Made by a program: the position numbers and the translations under genes. Under the pieces are notes generated by a model. The model searched no databases. It had not been told where the DNA came from and saw only the letters and a list, made by a program, of their open reading frames with translations. DNA of 22,355 bases, taken from assembly GCA_964642165.1 (NCBI GenBank), contig CAZXOC010000104.1, positions 1 through 22,355 on the forward strand, in the 5' to 3' direction. Shown here piece by piece: positions 14,682 through 22,090 of this stretch. The first letter of the stretch is position 1, and the number at the start of each line of letters is the position of its first letter. This DNA is from CAYRVX01 sp964642165 (GTDB taxonomy: Bacteria > Planctomycetota > Phycisphaerae > SM23-33).

Positions 14682-16058
14682 ATGCGTACCTGTCGGCCAG
14701 GTGTTTCGTGCGATCGACGGGGGGTCGTCTTCATCACTGCTCTCGTTCTCGTGACGGTTGCGGCCTCGCTGGGTGTGGTGATCTGCTGGGCATCCATGAG
14801 CAATCTCCAGCAGGCGCACAACCACAGCAAGTCGCAGCGCGCCGCGATGCAGGCGGAGAGCGGCCTGGCGTACCTCACCTACCTGCTGCGCCAGGCAAGC
14901 CTTCCGCTGGCCGGGACGGACCAGGCCATCTTGGACCCCTTGGCGGAGCACTTGTCCGACTGCCTGGACCAGGGCGCCGCCATGGGCGGGGCGACCGTGT
15001 CGTATGACGGCACGACGATCTCCGTGCCGTGGATGCGGAAGGACGACTCGCAGGACGGCTTCAGCGCGGAGCTGTGGATGGCCGAGCCGAACGTCCTCCG
15101 CGTGTGGGTCCTGGGGCGGGCCGGCGACGTGTACCGGAAGGTCCAGATCGACTGCAACGCGACCGGCGGCCACCCGATCTTCGGCTTCGGCATCTCCTCC
15201 AAGGGGCCGATCTGCTTCGAGAACAACATCGAGGTGCGGGGGCAGAACGACCCCTCGGAGGCCCGGCTGCTGTCGATGGCGCCGGGGCTCGCATTCCGCC
15301 TCGAAGACGACTTGACGCTCGACGGGGACGTCTACGCCCCGGACCCCAACGCGACGGTGAACGTCAACGGCACGGGCACGATCGCCGGCGTGCCCATGTG
15401 GGACCCCAACGTCTACGACCACGTGCACATCGGCGAGGGCTTCCCGAGCTTCCCCGAGATCGACACGTCCGTCTTCGAGGGCTTCGCCACGGCCATCGTC
15501 GACAGCAGCGTCGAGACAGACGGGACCAGGAACTTCAAGAACATCCGGATCAAGGCCGGCACCAACCCGAGCTTCTCGGGCACGATCAACATCCAGGGCG
15601 TCGTCTTCATCGAGCAGCCCAACAAGGTCACGTTCGGCGCCGGCACGACGATCACCGGCGTCATCTGCACGGAGGCGGCCACGCCCGGACCCGACAACCT
15701 CATCAAGTTCGAGAACGGCACGTACTCCTACGGAACCGACGAATTGCCGGACATCGCACCCTTCCGGGAGATCCGCGAAATGACCGGCTCGTTCATCCTC
15801 GCGCCCGGCTTCCGCGTGAAGTTCGAGAACGACTCCGGCGTGATCAACGGCCTCATTGCCGCCGATCACGTGAAGTTCGAGAACGCCTTCAACGGCACGC
15901 TCCGCGGGGGGATCATCTGCTACGGCGACGACGAGATCGTGGCCGAGAACCTCTCCTGCTTCACCATCGACCACGACAAGTACAACGACGTCCCGGCCGG
16001 CTTCGTGGTCGACGAGCGCCGCCTCGTGCCCAACGCGAACAGCTACGTCGAGCCCTGA
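14682..16058 (+). CDS. Pilin-like (PilX-type) protein with a repeat-containing beta-rich body
   Basis: The 458-residue product begins with a basic leader and one long hydrophobic helix, RRGVVFITALVLVTVAASLG (12-31), followed by an amphipathic stretch with Gln/Ser and an early Glu (E59). This is the layout of PilX/minor-pilin-like membrane proteins. From about 165 on it is beta-rich with short glycine turns and a recurring motif: CFEN (178), IKFEN (341), VKFEN (379) and VKFEN (397). These look like rungs of a right-handed beta-helix. The C-terminus has no sorting signal. The ATG has AGAGAGGG six bases upstream. A role in a type IV pilus or surface layer is inference; no other pilus gene is nearby, so it may act alone or with distant genes. 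Confidence 0.8.
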   Translation: MRTCRPGVSCDRRGVVFITALVLVTVAASLGVVICWASMSNLQQAHNHSKSQRAAMQAESGLAYLTYLLRQASLPLAGTDQAILDPLAEHLSDCLDQGAAMGGATVSYDGTTISVPWMRKDDSQDGFSAELWMAEPNVLRVWVLGRAGDVYRKVQIDCNATGGHPIFGFGISSKGPICFENNIEVRGQNDPSEARLLSMAPGLAFRLEDDLTLDGDVYAPDPNATVNVNGTGTIAGVPMWDPNVYDHVHIGEGFPSFPEIDTSVFEGFATAIVDSSVETDGTRNFKNIRIKAGTNPSFSGTINIQGVVFIEQPNKVTFGAGTTITGVICTEAATPGPDNLIKFENGTYSYGTDELPDIAPFREIREMTGSFILAPGFRVKFENDSGVINGLIAADHVKFENAFNGTLRGGIICYGDDEIVAENLSCFTIDHDKYNDVPAGFVVDERRLVPNANSYVEP

Positions 16059-16230
16059 CGGCTCTGCCCGCACCTCCGCCACCAGCCGCTCCCTTGCGGA
16101 GCCCACCCCCCTCGCGCGCCCTTCCTGCGCGACTCCTAAAGCGGCCGGTCGCGGCGTCCGATAGGGGACAACGGCAGGGATGCCCGCCTGAAATGGGGGA
16201 TCGATGTACGCACGGAGGGCGTCACAGCCC

Positions 16231-16470
16231 ATGATCTACTACAAGTGCTTTGTGTGCAGCACCGAGATGGAATCCCCCAGTTGCCTGGCCGGCAGCACCG
16301 AGAAGTGCCCGCAGTGCGCAGTGCGGAACTGGGTGCCCCAGCACAGCGTCCCCGGCTGCGAGGCGGCGTTCCTCGCGCCGGCCGGCGTGCCGCCGAGGCC
16401 CGGCGGAGGCGGTTTCCTGAAGGAACGGCTTTGGGGCCCCTTCCGCAAGTGGCGGACCGCGGCCGGCTGA
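16231..16470 (+). CDS. Small zinc-ribbon protein
   Basis: The 79-residue product has cysteine pairs CFVC (6-9) and CPQC (26-29), plus C18, typical of a zinc-ribbon knuckle. The N-terminal MIYYKCFVC and the following EKCPQCAVRNWVPQ are close to small planctomycetal proteins that start with a rubredoxin-like or GYF-neighbour zinc ribbon. The C-terminal half is Pro/Gly-rich then basic. I chose the ATG at 16231, preceded by GGAGG 12 bases upstream; the ATG at 16204 is also open. Function is unknown. It converges on the FHA phosphatase with a 33-base gap holding a palindrome. Confidence 0.65.
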   Translation: MIYYKCFVCSTEMESPSCLAGSTEKCPQCAVRNWVPQHSVPGCEAAFLAPAGVPPRPGGGGFLKERLWGPFRKWRTAAG

Positions 16471-16481
16471 GCTCCCGCCGA

Positions 16482-16501
16482 CGCGGCGACGCGTCGCCGC
16501 G
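16482..16501. terminator. Putative bidirectional terminator palindrome
   Basis: A perfect 20-base palindrome, CGCGGCGACGCGTCGCCGCG, fills the gap between the convergent zinc-ribbon and phosphatase genes. It can fold as an 8-bp stem with a CGCG loop on either strand. No U-tract follows, but position and symmetry suit a shared 3' end. Confidence 0.6.
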
Positions 16502-16503
16502 CC

Positions 16504-18171
16504 TCAGGCTGTGGCCGGCTCGCGGCGCATGGCCAGCACGGTGATGTCGTCCGGCGCGCCGATCGGCCCGCGGAATTCCGCCGCCGCCTGCACGATGCGG
16601 TCGGCCAGCACCCGGCCGGAGTCGGGCGGCACGTCCCGCAGCATCTCGCACAGGCGCTCTTCGCCGAACAGCTCCCCGGAGGGGGACGGGCTCTCGGTGA
16701 TCCCGTCGGTCACCAGCACCAGCGCCGAGCCGGGCGGCAGCTCGGCTCGCTCGGCTACGAAGGGGCAGTCGAACGGGCCGACCGGCAGGTTGGTGGGGCG
16801 CCCCAGGAACCGCGCCTCGCCCCCCGGGCCCACCCGCACCGGCAGGAGGTGCCCCGCGTTGACGTACTCCAGCTCGCCCGACCCCGGGTCGAACAGCCCC
16901 ACCACCAGCGTGACGAACATCCCGTCGGGCATGTGACGCTGGAGGTGGCGGCTGAGGCGCCTCACCGCCTGCGGCAGGTCCCGACCGACGGCCAGCGCCG
17001 TCCTCGTCGCCGTGTGCACGATCGCCACCACCATCGCCGCGGCCAGGCCCTTGCCCGAAACGTCCCCCACGGCGATGACGATCTGACCGTCGGCCCGCTG
17101 CCAACAGTCGCAGTAGTCGCCCCCGACGACCATGGCCGGCCGGTACACCGTGGCGACCTCCACGCCCGGCGTCGCGATCGAGGCCAGGGGCGTCAGCTTG
17201 GCCTGGATCTCCCGCGCCAGGTTCAACTGCTGATCCAGCGCGCGGCGTTCGGCCCGGGCCTCCGACAGCAGCAGCGCCTTGCGGGCGAAGGTGACCTGCC
17301 GCGCGGCGGCCTGCACGTAGTCGAGCAGCCCGCTTTCGGCCGGGACGGCGGGGACGTCCAGGTACAGCACGTCCATCATCTCGCCGGCTTCGCCGATCGG
17401 GGCGCAGAGGACCGACCGCGGCTTGAGCTCGTCCACGACGGTCAGGTCCATTCTCGCCTGCTCGCCGCCCGCGCCCCCCGCCATGACCGACGCGCCCGAG
17501 GACCGGACCGCCTCCAGCACGCGGCGCGACACGTGCAGGCCCGGCGCGTGGGGCGCCGTCTGCGGGGCGTCCCGGCCGCCGCGGCGAAACGACAACGTCG
17601 TGGGCGATCTCGGCAGCGCCGCGCCCGCCGGCGGGACGCGCAGGATCATGGCCACGCTGCCCTCCGCGTCCGCCAGGTGGCGACACACGAAGGGATACAG
17701 CTCCCCCGGCTCCGACAGGCCCGCCAGCTCGTCCACCAACCGGTTCAACTGCTTCAGGCGGCTGTCGGAGAGGGTCTCCTCCCGGCCGGCCTTGGTCGTC
17801 AGCACCTCCGATCGGCCGACGTCCTCCGTAAGCGTCGTCGCCGCCGTGGACTCCTCCGGCGGGATCTCTCCGGTGTCCTCCTCCTGCGCCACGGTGAGTG
17901 AGAACACGCCGATGCGGATCTCCTCCCCTGGGCGGACGGCCTGCGCCTGGACCTGCTGCGGACCCACCCACACGCCGTTGCGGCTGTCCAGGTCCTCCAC
18001 GACCCAGCGGCCGAACGGGTCCCGGTAGAGCCTCGCGTGCTGGCGGGAGACCGTCCGGCTGTCCAGGACGACGTCGCAGTCCGAATGCCGGCCGATGACG
18101 ACGCCGGCAGGGGCGAGCGGGACACGCTTCTCGTGGCCCGCGCCGGAGACGAACAAGCTCGCGTCACCCAT
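16504..18171 (-). CDS. FHA-GAF-PP2C (SpoIIE-type) serine phosphatase
   Basis: The 555-residue product joins three regulatory modules. An FHA domain (about 5-94) binds phosphothreonine, with GRHSDCDVVLDS (27-38), SRQHARL (42-48) and SRNG (63-66). A GAF-like region (about 138-300) contains SVLCAPIG (253-260) and VLYLDVP (268-274). A coiled-coil helix (about 300-325) leads to the PPM/SpoIIE phosphatase (about 335-550) with metal ligands in VGGDYCD (349-355), AVGDVSGKG (367-375), VTDGITE (487-493) and GAPDDITVL (538-546). It probably dephosphorylates an anti-sigma-antagonist or similar partner, although none is encoded nearby. The ATG at 18171 has AGAGG five bases upstream; the frame is open further but those residues are low-complexity. 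No membrane helix is present. Confidence 0.9.
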   Translation of the reverse strand: MGDASLFVSGAGHEKRVPLAPAGVVIGRHSDCDVVLDSRTVSRQHARLYRDPFGRWVVEDLDSRNGVWVGPQQVQAQAVRPGEEIRIGVFSLTVAQEEDTGEIPPEESTAATTLTEDVGRSEVLTTKAGREETLSDSRLKQLNRLVDELAGLSEPGELYPFVCRHLADAEGSVAMILRVPPAGAALPRSPTTLSFRRGGRDAPQTAPHAPGLHVSRRVLEAVRSSGASVMAGGAGGEQARMDLTVVDELKPRSVLCAPIGEAGEMMDVLYLDVPAVPAESGLLDYVQAAARQVTFARKALLLSEARAERRALDQQLNLAREIQAKLTPLASIATPGVEVATVYRPAMVVGGDYCDCWQRADGQIVIAVGDVSGKGLAAAMVVAIVHTATRTALAVGRDLPQAVRRLSRHLQRHMPDGMFVTLVVGLFDPGSGELEYVNAGHLLPVRVGPGGEARFLGRPTNLPVGPFDCPFVAERAELPPGSALVLVTDGITESPSPSGELFGEERLCEMLRDVPPDSGRVLADRIVQAAAEFRGPIGAPDDITVLAMRREPATA

Positions 18172-18365
18172 GGCGACCTCTGTGCCCCAGACCATTCCGC
18201 GCCTTGTGCCGAAGGCGATTCGCCGCGTCGGCGACACCCCCGCCGGACGACATCGCCCGCGCCCCGGCCTGCTCGCAGGCACTTCCCGCGCGCGGCCCCC
18301 GGCCGGAACAGCTTCTCTACCGCGGCCGGATCGTGGAGCGGCCGCCACGGGCTGCGCGCCCCCAC

Positions 18366-18439
18366 TGGGCGTTGGCGGGCTCGAACCACCGACCTCTTCC
18401 TTGTAAGGGAAGCGCTCTAGCCAACTGAGCTAAACGCCC
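18366..18439 (-). tRNA. tRNA-Val (anticodon UAC)
   Basis: The minus strand folds as a 74-base cloverleaf: acceptor GGGCGTT/AACGCCC, D arm GCTC/GAGC, anticodon stem CTTCC/GGAAG with loop CTTACAA giving anticodon TAC, and T arm GGTGG/CCGCC with loop TTCGAGC. The discriminator is A. The 3' CCA is not encoded (the next bases are GTG), so it must be added by CCA-transferase. It reads Val GUA codons. Confidence 0.97.
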
Positions 18440-18448
18440 GCACGGGAT

Positions 18449-18477
18449 ACTATATACGCCGACGGGCATTCCCGCAA
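18449..18477 (-). promoter_or_regulatory. Promoter of tRNA-Val
   Basis: On the minus strand TTGCGG (18472-18477) and TATAGT (18449-18454) are 17 bases apart, and the -10 lies 9 bases before the tRNA 5' end, the expected place for a sigma-70 promoter of a tRNA. The surrounding TATATAG is the only AT-rich patch in this gap. Confidence 0.65.
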
Positions 18478-18504
18478 GGCCGCAAGCGGCGCCGCGCGAA
18501 CGAG

Positions 18505-18541
18505 CAGGCCGCCCGGTTCGATCCGTGAACCGGACGGCCTG
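18505..18541 (-). terminator. Hairpin downstream of the sigma factor gene
   Basis: Two 15-base arms (18505-18519 and 18527-18541) pair around a 7-base loop, starting 56 bases after the sigma stop. On the minus-strand RNA the only non-Watson-Crick position is a G-U wobble, while on the plus strand it is a C-A mismatch, so the structure suits a minus-strand transcript. No U-tract follows. Confidence 0.65.
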
Positions 18542-18597
18542 GAGGGCAGAGGTCACCGACGACGGCCGGGCGCCGTCTCTCGGTCGATCGCGTGGGC

Positions 18598-19548
18598 TCA
18601 GGCGGCGACGAACCCGTCGACGAGGGCCGCCCGGATCTTGCCCAGCGCGTGGTTCTGGATCTGGCGAACCCGCTCGTTGGTCAGGCCGACCATCTTCCCG
18701 ACCTGGGCCAGTGTCTTGCGCTGGTCGCTGGAGATGGCGAACCGCTCCATGATGATCGTCCGCTCCACGTCGGTCAGGTTGGCGTGGTTCTGGGCGAGGA
18801 CCTCGCGGACGGCCTCGACCGAGTCCCTCCGCTGGACCTCGTGGCGGTTGACGTCCCAGTCGCTGCGCTCCATGTCCGGGTCGTACTCCGTGGGGAAGCG
18901 CTGCCGGTACCGCCCGGTCTTGCTGGCCAGGCGGTTGAAGCTCTTGAGGATCGCGCGGCAGGCGTACGTGGAGAACTTGAAGCCCCGGGAGACGTCGAAC
19001 TTCTCCACGGCCCGCAACAGGGCCATGTTGCCTTCCGAGACCACCTCGCCGAACTCGACGTTGGGGATCTTGGTCCGCTTGGCCATCGCCAGGACCAGCG
19101 CGAGGTTGGCGCGAACCAGGTCGGCCCGGGCCTTCATCGCCCGCTGGTACCACCGGATCATCTCGCGCCCCCGCGCGGTGGTGACGCGCCGAAGCTGGGC
19201 CTGGACCAGCTCAGCCAGCCGATGGCGCGCGTAGTTGTACCGGAGGAACAGGACCGCCTCCTCCTTCGCGCTGAGGCGCGCCCGGCGCCCGCGAGCCGGC
19301 GCGACGTCGCCGGCCGCCTCCGGGAAGCTCGTCCATCGGGGGATCTGGATGTCCTCGCACGCCGCGCCGAAGAGTTCCTGCTCGGTCTGTCGCAATTGGA
19401 ACGAGGGGTGGGCGACGTAGTCCACGTCGGCCGGGATCCGGGCGTAGAGCCCCCGCTCCTCCTCGGTCAGCGCCCTGGGCGTGCCCAGGGAGGCCGCGTC
19501 GGCGCCGCCCTTGCGGCCGGGACGTGTACGTTGGGCTGCATGGCTCAT
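18598..19548 (-). CDS. Sigma-70 family RNA polymerase sigma factor
   Basis: The 316-residue product directs RNA polymerase to promoters. Region 2 (about 137-210) contains RADLVRANLALVLAMA (141-156), the core-binding EVVSEGNMALLRAVEKFD (168-185) and the -10-reading RGFKFSTYACRAILKSFNR (188-206). Region 4 (about 245-312) contains LTDVERTIIMERF (258-270) and the helix-turn-helix TLAQVGKMVGLTNERVRQIQ (279-298). Only about 40 residues separate them, so a full region 3 seems absent, and no region 1.1 is seen; the N-terminal roughly 120 residues have an LSAKEEAVLFLRYN element like region 1.2. The ATG at 19548 is six bases after AAGG; an ATG at 19554 is too close to it. It is larger than ECF factors and is probably a group 2/3-like factor peculiar to planctomycetes. 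Confidence 0.92.
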   Translation of the reverse strand: MSHAAQRTRPGRKGGADAASLGTPRALTEEERGLYARIPADVDYVAHPSFQLRQTEQELFGAACEDIQIPRWTSFPEAAGDVAPARGRRARLSAKEEAVLFLRYNYARHRLAELVQAQLRRVTTARGREMIRWYQRAMKARADLVRANLALVLAMAKRTKIPNVEFGEVVSEGNMALLRAVEKFDVSRGFKFSTYACRAILKSFNRLASKTGRYRQRFPTEYDPDMERSDWDVNRHEVQRRDSVEAVREVLAQNHANLTDVERTIIMERFAISSDQRKTLAQVGKMVGLTNERVRQIQNHALGKIRAALVDGFVAA

Positions 19549-19620
19549 TGTCATCCTTCCTTTCGTGTCCTGCGTGCCGTCGGCACGGGGACGGTTGCGG
19601 ATCGCCCGGCAACATTAAAT

Positions 19621-19630
19621 CAAGTACTTG
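19621..19630. promoter_or_regulatory. Palindrome in the sigma gene leader
   Basis: CAAGTACTTG is a perfect 10-base palindrome about 73 bases before the start codon. It shares the CAAGT half-site with the inverted repeat over the -35 box at 19710-19720, so both could bind one regulator. This is inference. Confidence 0.4.
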
Positions 19631-19654
19631 TTATCAGCTTTTTATCCCAAAGAC

Positions 19655-19674
19655 AGGCCCGCTCGACCGGGCCT
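19655..19674 (-). repeat. Leader hairpin of the sigma factor mRNA
   Basis: AGGCCCG and CGGGCCT form a perfect 7-bp stem with a 6-base loop, about 10 bases after the predicted transcription start. It is followed by GTCTTTGGG on the minus strand. It may stabilise the mRNA 5' end or act as an attenuator. Confidence 0.45.
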
Positions 19675-19690
19675 CGTTTGCTCACCTGTA

Positions 19691-19718
19691 ATAGTATAAT
19701 TCTAGTACTACTTGTCAA
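19691..19718 (-). promoter_or_regulatory. Promoter of the sigma factor gene
   Basis: On the minus strand a perfect TTGACA (-35, 19713-19718) and TACTAT (-10, 19691-19696) are 16 bases apart in the most AT-rich stretch of the window. The -35 lies inside ACTTG-T-CAAGT (19710-19720), an 11-base inverted repeat that could be an operator. Predicted leader length is about 135 bases. Confidence 0.7.
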
Positions 19719-20032
19719 GTATAAAATCGCCCAACATCGCCTGGATCTTGGGCAGGCGTCGTCGACGGAGGGCTTGTCGCGGCCCTGCATGGCCTTTCCA
19801 GACACCGCAAAGCCTTTTTGGCTGGATAGTTAGCTGGATTCGGTCCGATGAGGAACCGGGCCGGGCCCCGTGGCGCGGCCGCTCCGCGCTGCCGAGATCG
19901 GGCGCAAAAAGGCCACGCGTCGGTGGGAAGTGGACACTTGGGCGGACGGCACATCCGCGCGCGTCGCCCGCCGCCGCGGTCGGCCTTCTCCTCGCAAGAA
20001 AGGCCCGCAAGGGCGATGGCGGCCCAAGACGG

Positions 20033-20054
20033 CCCCGCGGCGACACGGGCGGGG
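20033..20054 (-). terminator. Putative hairpin after the Mpo1-like gene
   Basis: CCCCGC and GCGGGG pair across a 10-base loop immediately after the stop codon on the minus strand. A second small stem, GCCC/GGGC (20003-20014), is followed by CTTTCTT. Together they may form the 3' end of the transcript; each alone is weak. Confidence 0.4.
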
Positions 20055-20318
20055 CTACTTCCTGCCGGTCAGCCGCCGCAAAAGCATCTCCTCGCCGGAG
20101 CGGTTGCCTTCCACGAGGTGGCCGAGGAGCTGGAGCGCATAGCCGGCCACGAACACCGCCGCCGCCAGGAGCCACTGCCGGCACGCCAGCAGCACGGGCG
20201 CGGCGACAAAGCAGGCGGGAATCCCCAGCATGTGCAGGTAGAAGTTGGTGGTGTTGCGGTGGCGTGTTCGCCAGTGAGCGAGCCAGTTTGCCAGCCAGGT
20301 TGTGAGGGATCTCGCCAT
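20055..20318 (-). CDS. Mpo1/DUF962-like membrane protein
   Basis: The 87-residue product matches the Mpo1 (YGL010w/DUF962) pattern: NFYLHMLGIP (25-34), a hydrophobic hairpin (about 35-62), and GYALQLLGHLVEGNR (59-73). The conserved His residues H29 and H67 sit in the motifs thought to bind iron in yeast Mpo1, a dioxygenase in alpha-oxidation of 2-hydroxy fatty acids. Bacterial members are mostly uncharacterised, so the chemistry here is inferred. The ATG at 20318 begins at the family N-terminus but has no clear ribosome-binding site. It lies 41 bases after the mlaE-like stop on the same strand, so the two are probably co-transcribed. Confidence 0.8.
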   Translation of the reverse strand: MARSLTTWLANWLAHWRTRHRNTTNFYLHMLGIPACFVAAPVLLACRQWLLAAAVFVAGYALQLLGHLVEGNRSGEEMLLRRLTGRK

Positions 20319-20359
20319 GGTCGCAATGAGGTGCGTCTCGCCCCGGCCGGGCCGGGGGC

Positions 20360-21175
20360 TCAAAGGACGATCTTCAGGCCGTAGAGGGTCTCGTAGATCG
20401 TATTCAACAGCATGCCGAGGAAGAAGTCCAGCGCGAGGATGGCCATGGTGCTGGCGACGAAGCTCTGGGTGCAGGCCCGCCCGACGCCGGCGGCGCCGGC
20501 GGTGCACTTGAAGCCCTTGTAGCAGCAGATCAGGCTCATCGCCATGCCGAAGAAGATGCTCTTGATGGGCCCGTAGAAGATGTCGAAGTACTCGACGGTT
20601 CGGGCGGCGTGCCGCCAGAACTCCGCGCCGTTGACGCCGTAGATGTGCACGCTGATGACGTAGCCGCCGAGGATGCCCATGAAGTCGCCGTACATCACCA
20701 GGACGGGGATCAGCAGCACGCAGGCCAGGAACCGCGGCACGACCAGCACGCGGATCGGGTCGGCCCCCATCGCGCGAAGGGCGTCGATCTGCTCGGTGAC
20801 GCGCATGGTGCCCAGTTCGGCCGTCAGCCCGCCGCCGACGCGGCCGGCGAGCATTATCCCCGCCAGCACCGGGCCCAGTTCCCGCAGGACGGAGAGGTTC
20901 ACGATGGTGCCCATCTGGGCCACCATGCCGATGGCCTTGAACTGCGAGACGGCTTGGACGGCCAGGACCATCCCCACGAAGGCCCCCGTGACCATCACCA
21001 CGGGCACGCTGCGCGTGCCGATCTCGTAGAGCTGGGGGAACAGCGACCGCAGGTTCCGCCACCGCCACGCGCCTTCGAAGATCCAGATGAAGGTGCGCCC
21101 GCAGAACCGGCAGAAGTCGCCGAAGGTGTCCAACTGCTGGACGGTGTGTCGGCCTAGAACTGCGATGATCGCCAT
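20360..21175 (-). CDS. mlaE: MlaE-family ABC transporter permease
   Basis: MlaE-type permeases move phospholipids or other lipids between inner and outer membrane with an MlaF ATPase and an MCE-domain protein. The 271-residue product has about five membrane segments (near 58-77, 100-113, 148-172, 205-219, 243-262) and the family core LRELGPVLAGIMLAGRVGGG (97-116) with TMRVTEQIDALRAMGADPIR (123-142). Its length is normal. The ATG at 21175 follows GAGG by eight bases. No MlaF or MlaD gene is adjacent; upstream is about 1.2 kb without genes and downstream is the Mpo1-like gene. Substrate cannot be determined. Confidence 0.92.
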   Translation of the reverse strand: MAIIAVLGRHTVQQLDTFGDFCRFCGRTFIWIFEGAWRWRNLRSLFPQLYEIGTRSVPVVMVTGAFVGMVLAVQAVSQFKAIGMVAQMGTIVNLSVLRELGPVLAGIMLAGRVGGGLTAELGTMRVTEQIDALRAMGADPIRVLVVPRFLACVLLIPVLVMYGDFMGILGGYVISVHIYGVNGAEFWRHAARTVEYFDIFYGPIKSIFFGMAMSLICCYKGFKCTAGAAGVGRACTQSFVASTMAILALDFFLGMLLNTIYETLYGLKIVL

Positions 21176-21415
21176 GCCGGGAGCCTCGGCGCACTTCTAC
21201 TGCGGTCGGCAGGCCAGGTCAAGGCCCGGTCCCCGCGGCTGCATCCCGAGAACTCACATTCCAGCCGGCTCCCCGCGGCTCGCCCCCGCGGCCGGCACAC
21301 CGCGCGACGCTTCAGTCCCCGCCCCCCTCGTGACGGGGCGCGGTTCGGCGTCTCGCGGCGTACCGACCGGTCGCGGCCCGCTTCGGCCGCGTATCCCTCG
21401 GGCTCCCTTCCCCCT

Positions 21416-21430
21416 GGGAAGCCTCGGGGT
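21416..21430 (+). repeat. Repeat block A, copy 1
   Basis: GGGAAGCCTCGGGGT matches GGGAATGCCTTGGGGT at 21877-21892 with one substitution and one inserted base. It lies 220 bases before block B copy 1. Confidence 0.45.
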
Positions 21431-21462
21431 TGGCGATGCTCCCTCCCGCTGGCGCTGCGCCC

Positions 21463-21484
21463 CCGGCGTCGCTGGAGACGCCGG
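21463..21484. repeat. Eight-base-pair hairpin in the gene-free region
   Basis: CCGGCGTC and GACGCCGG form a perfect 8-bp stem with the 6-base loop GCTGGA. It is the strongest short hairpin of this region. Confidence 0.5.
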
Positions 21485-21635
21485 TCGCCACGTGCGGGAA
21501 GCAAAAGGACGCCGCATCAGGCTGACCCGGTGCCACGACGGGCCTCCGAGCGCACCTGAACGGCGTCCGGTGCCGGAAAGATCCGGCTGTCACTGCTGTC
21601 TGCTCCTGTGGATCTCATGGCCCTGCAAGGCCTGC

Positions 21636-21660
21636 TGGCGTTTTGTCTGTGAAACAGCAA
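21636..21660 (+). repeat. Repeat block B, copy 1
   Basis: This 25-base block matches 22091-22115 at 23 positions, differing only at bases 9 and 24. It contains GTTTT and GAAAC arms around GTCTGT, and the overlapping alternative arms CTGT/ACAG. Confidence 0.7.
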
Positions 21661-21820
21661 CCGAGTTGTCGTCAGAGCCAACTCATCCGCGCCCGCCCGG
21701 GGCGAAGCGCGGCGGCTCTCCGTTGCGTATAGGCAGTCCCTTTCCGTCCGCCGCACCGTGGCACAACGACACACGCGCCACCGGGAGCGGCTGTATTCTT
21801 TCTACCCGATAACCCGCGAA

Positions 21821-21839
21821 GAGGCAAGTGTTTTGCCTC
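21821..21839. repeat. Hairpin between the two repeat copies
   Basis: GAGGCAA and TTGCCTC form a perfect 7-bp stem with a 5-base loop, about 40 bases before block A copy 2. No U-tract follows on either strand. Confidence 0.5.
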
Positions 21840-21875
21840 GCTCGCTCCGGCGCGGTGCCTCCCCGCCGTCCGCCG

Positions 21876-21892
21876 GGGGAATGCCTTGGGGT
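21876..21892 (+). repeat. Repeat block A, copy 2
   Basis: GGGGAATGCCTTGGGGT is the partner of the block at 21416-21430 and lies 214 bases before block B copy 2, nearly the same spacing as in copy 1. Confidence 0.45.
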
Positions 21893-22090
21893 CCTGGGGC
21901 CTGGTCCACCGGCCACGGAAGCGGCCCACCGAACCGGTTGGGAGGAGGCAGAAAAGGGAGGGAGCGCCGAACCGGCCTCTCTCACAGACGCCCACGCCAA
22001 TGGGCTCCACAGAAAGAGTAGCGGCCGACGCTCCCACGTGTCATGTCGAGCGCCGACTCGCCGCCCTGTGGAGTCGCCCGTCCCCGGGGT

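Larger units (their letters stand above)
19549..20054. other. Control region between the sigma gene and the Mpo1-like gene
   Basis: No coding frame is convincing in these 506 bases. The sigma-proximal half holds the promoter, palindromes and leader hairpin; the other half holds 3' structures of the Mpo1-like gene. A 7-base direct repeat GCTGGAT occurs at about 19820-19840 beside an AGCC/GGCT hairpin with a T5 loop; its meaning is unknown. Confidence 0.5.

Noticed and set aside
19549..20054. Plus-strand open frame at 19870-20142
   Set aside because: It is Arg/Pro-rich, runs antisense into the Mpo1-like gene and has no ribosome site.
20319..21194. Upstream extension of the Mpo1-like open frame
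   Set aside because: It lies out of frame over mlaE and is Arg/His/Pro-rich; only the last 87 codons match a family.
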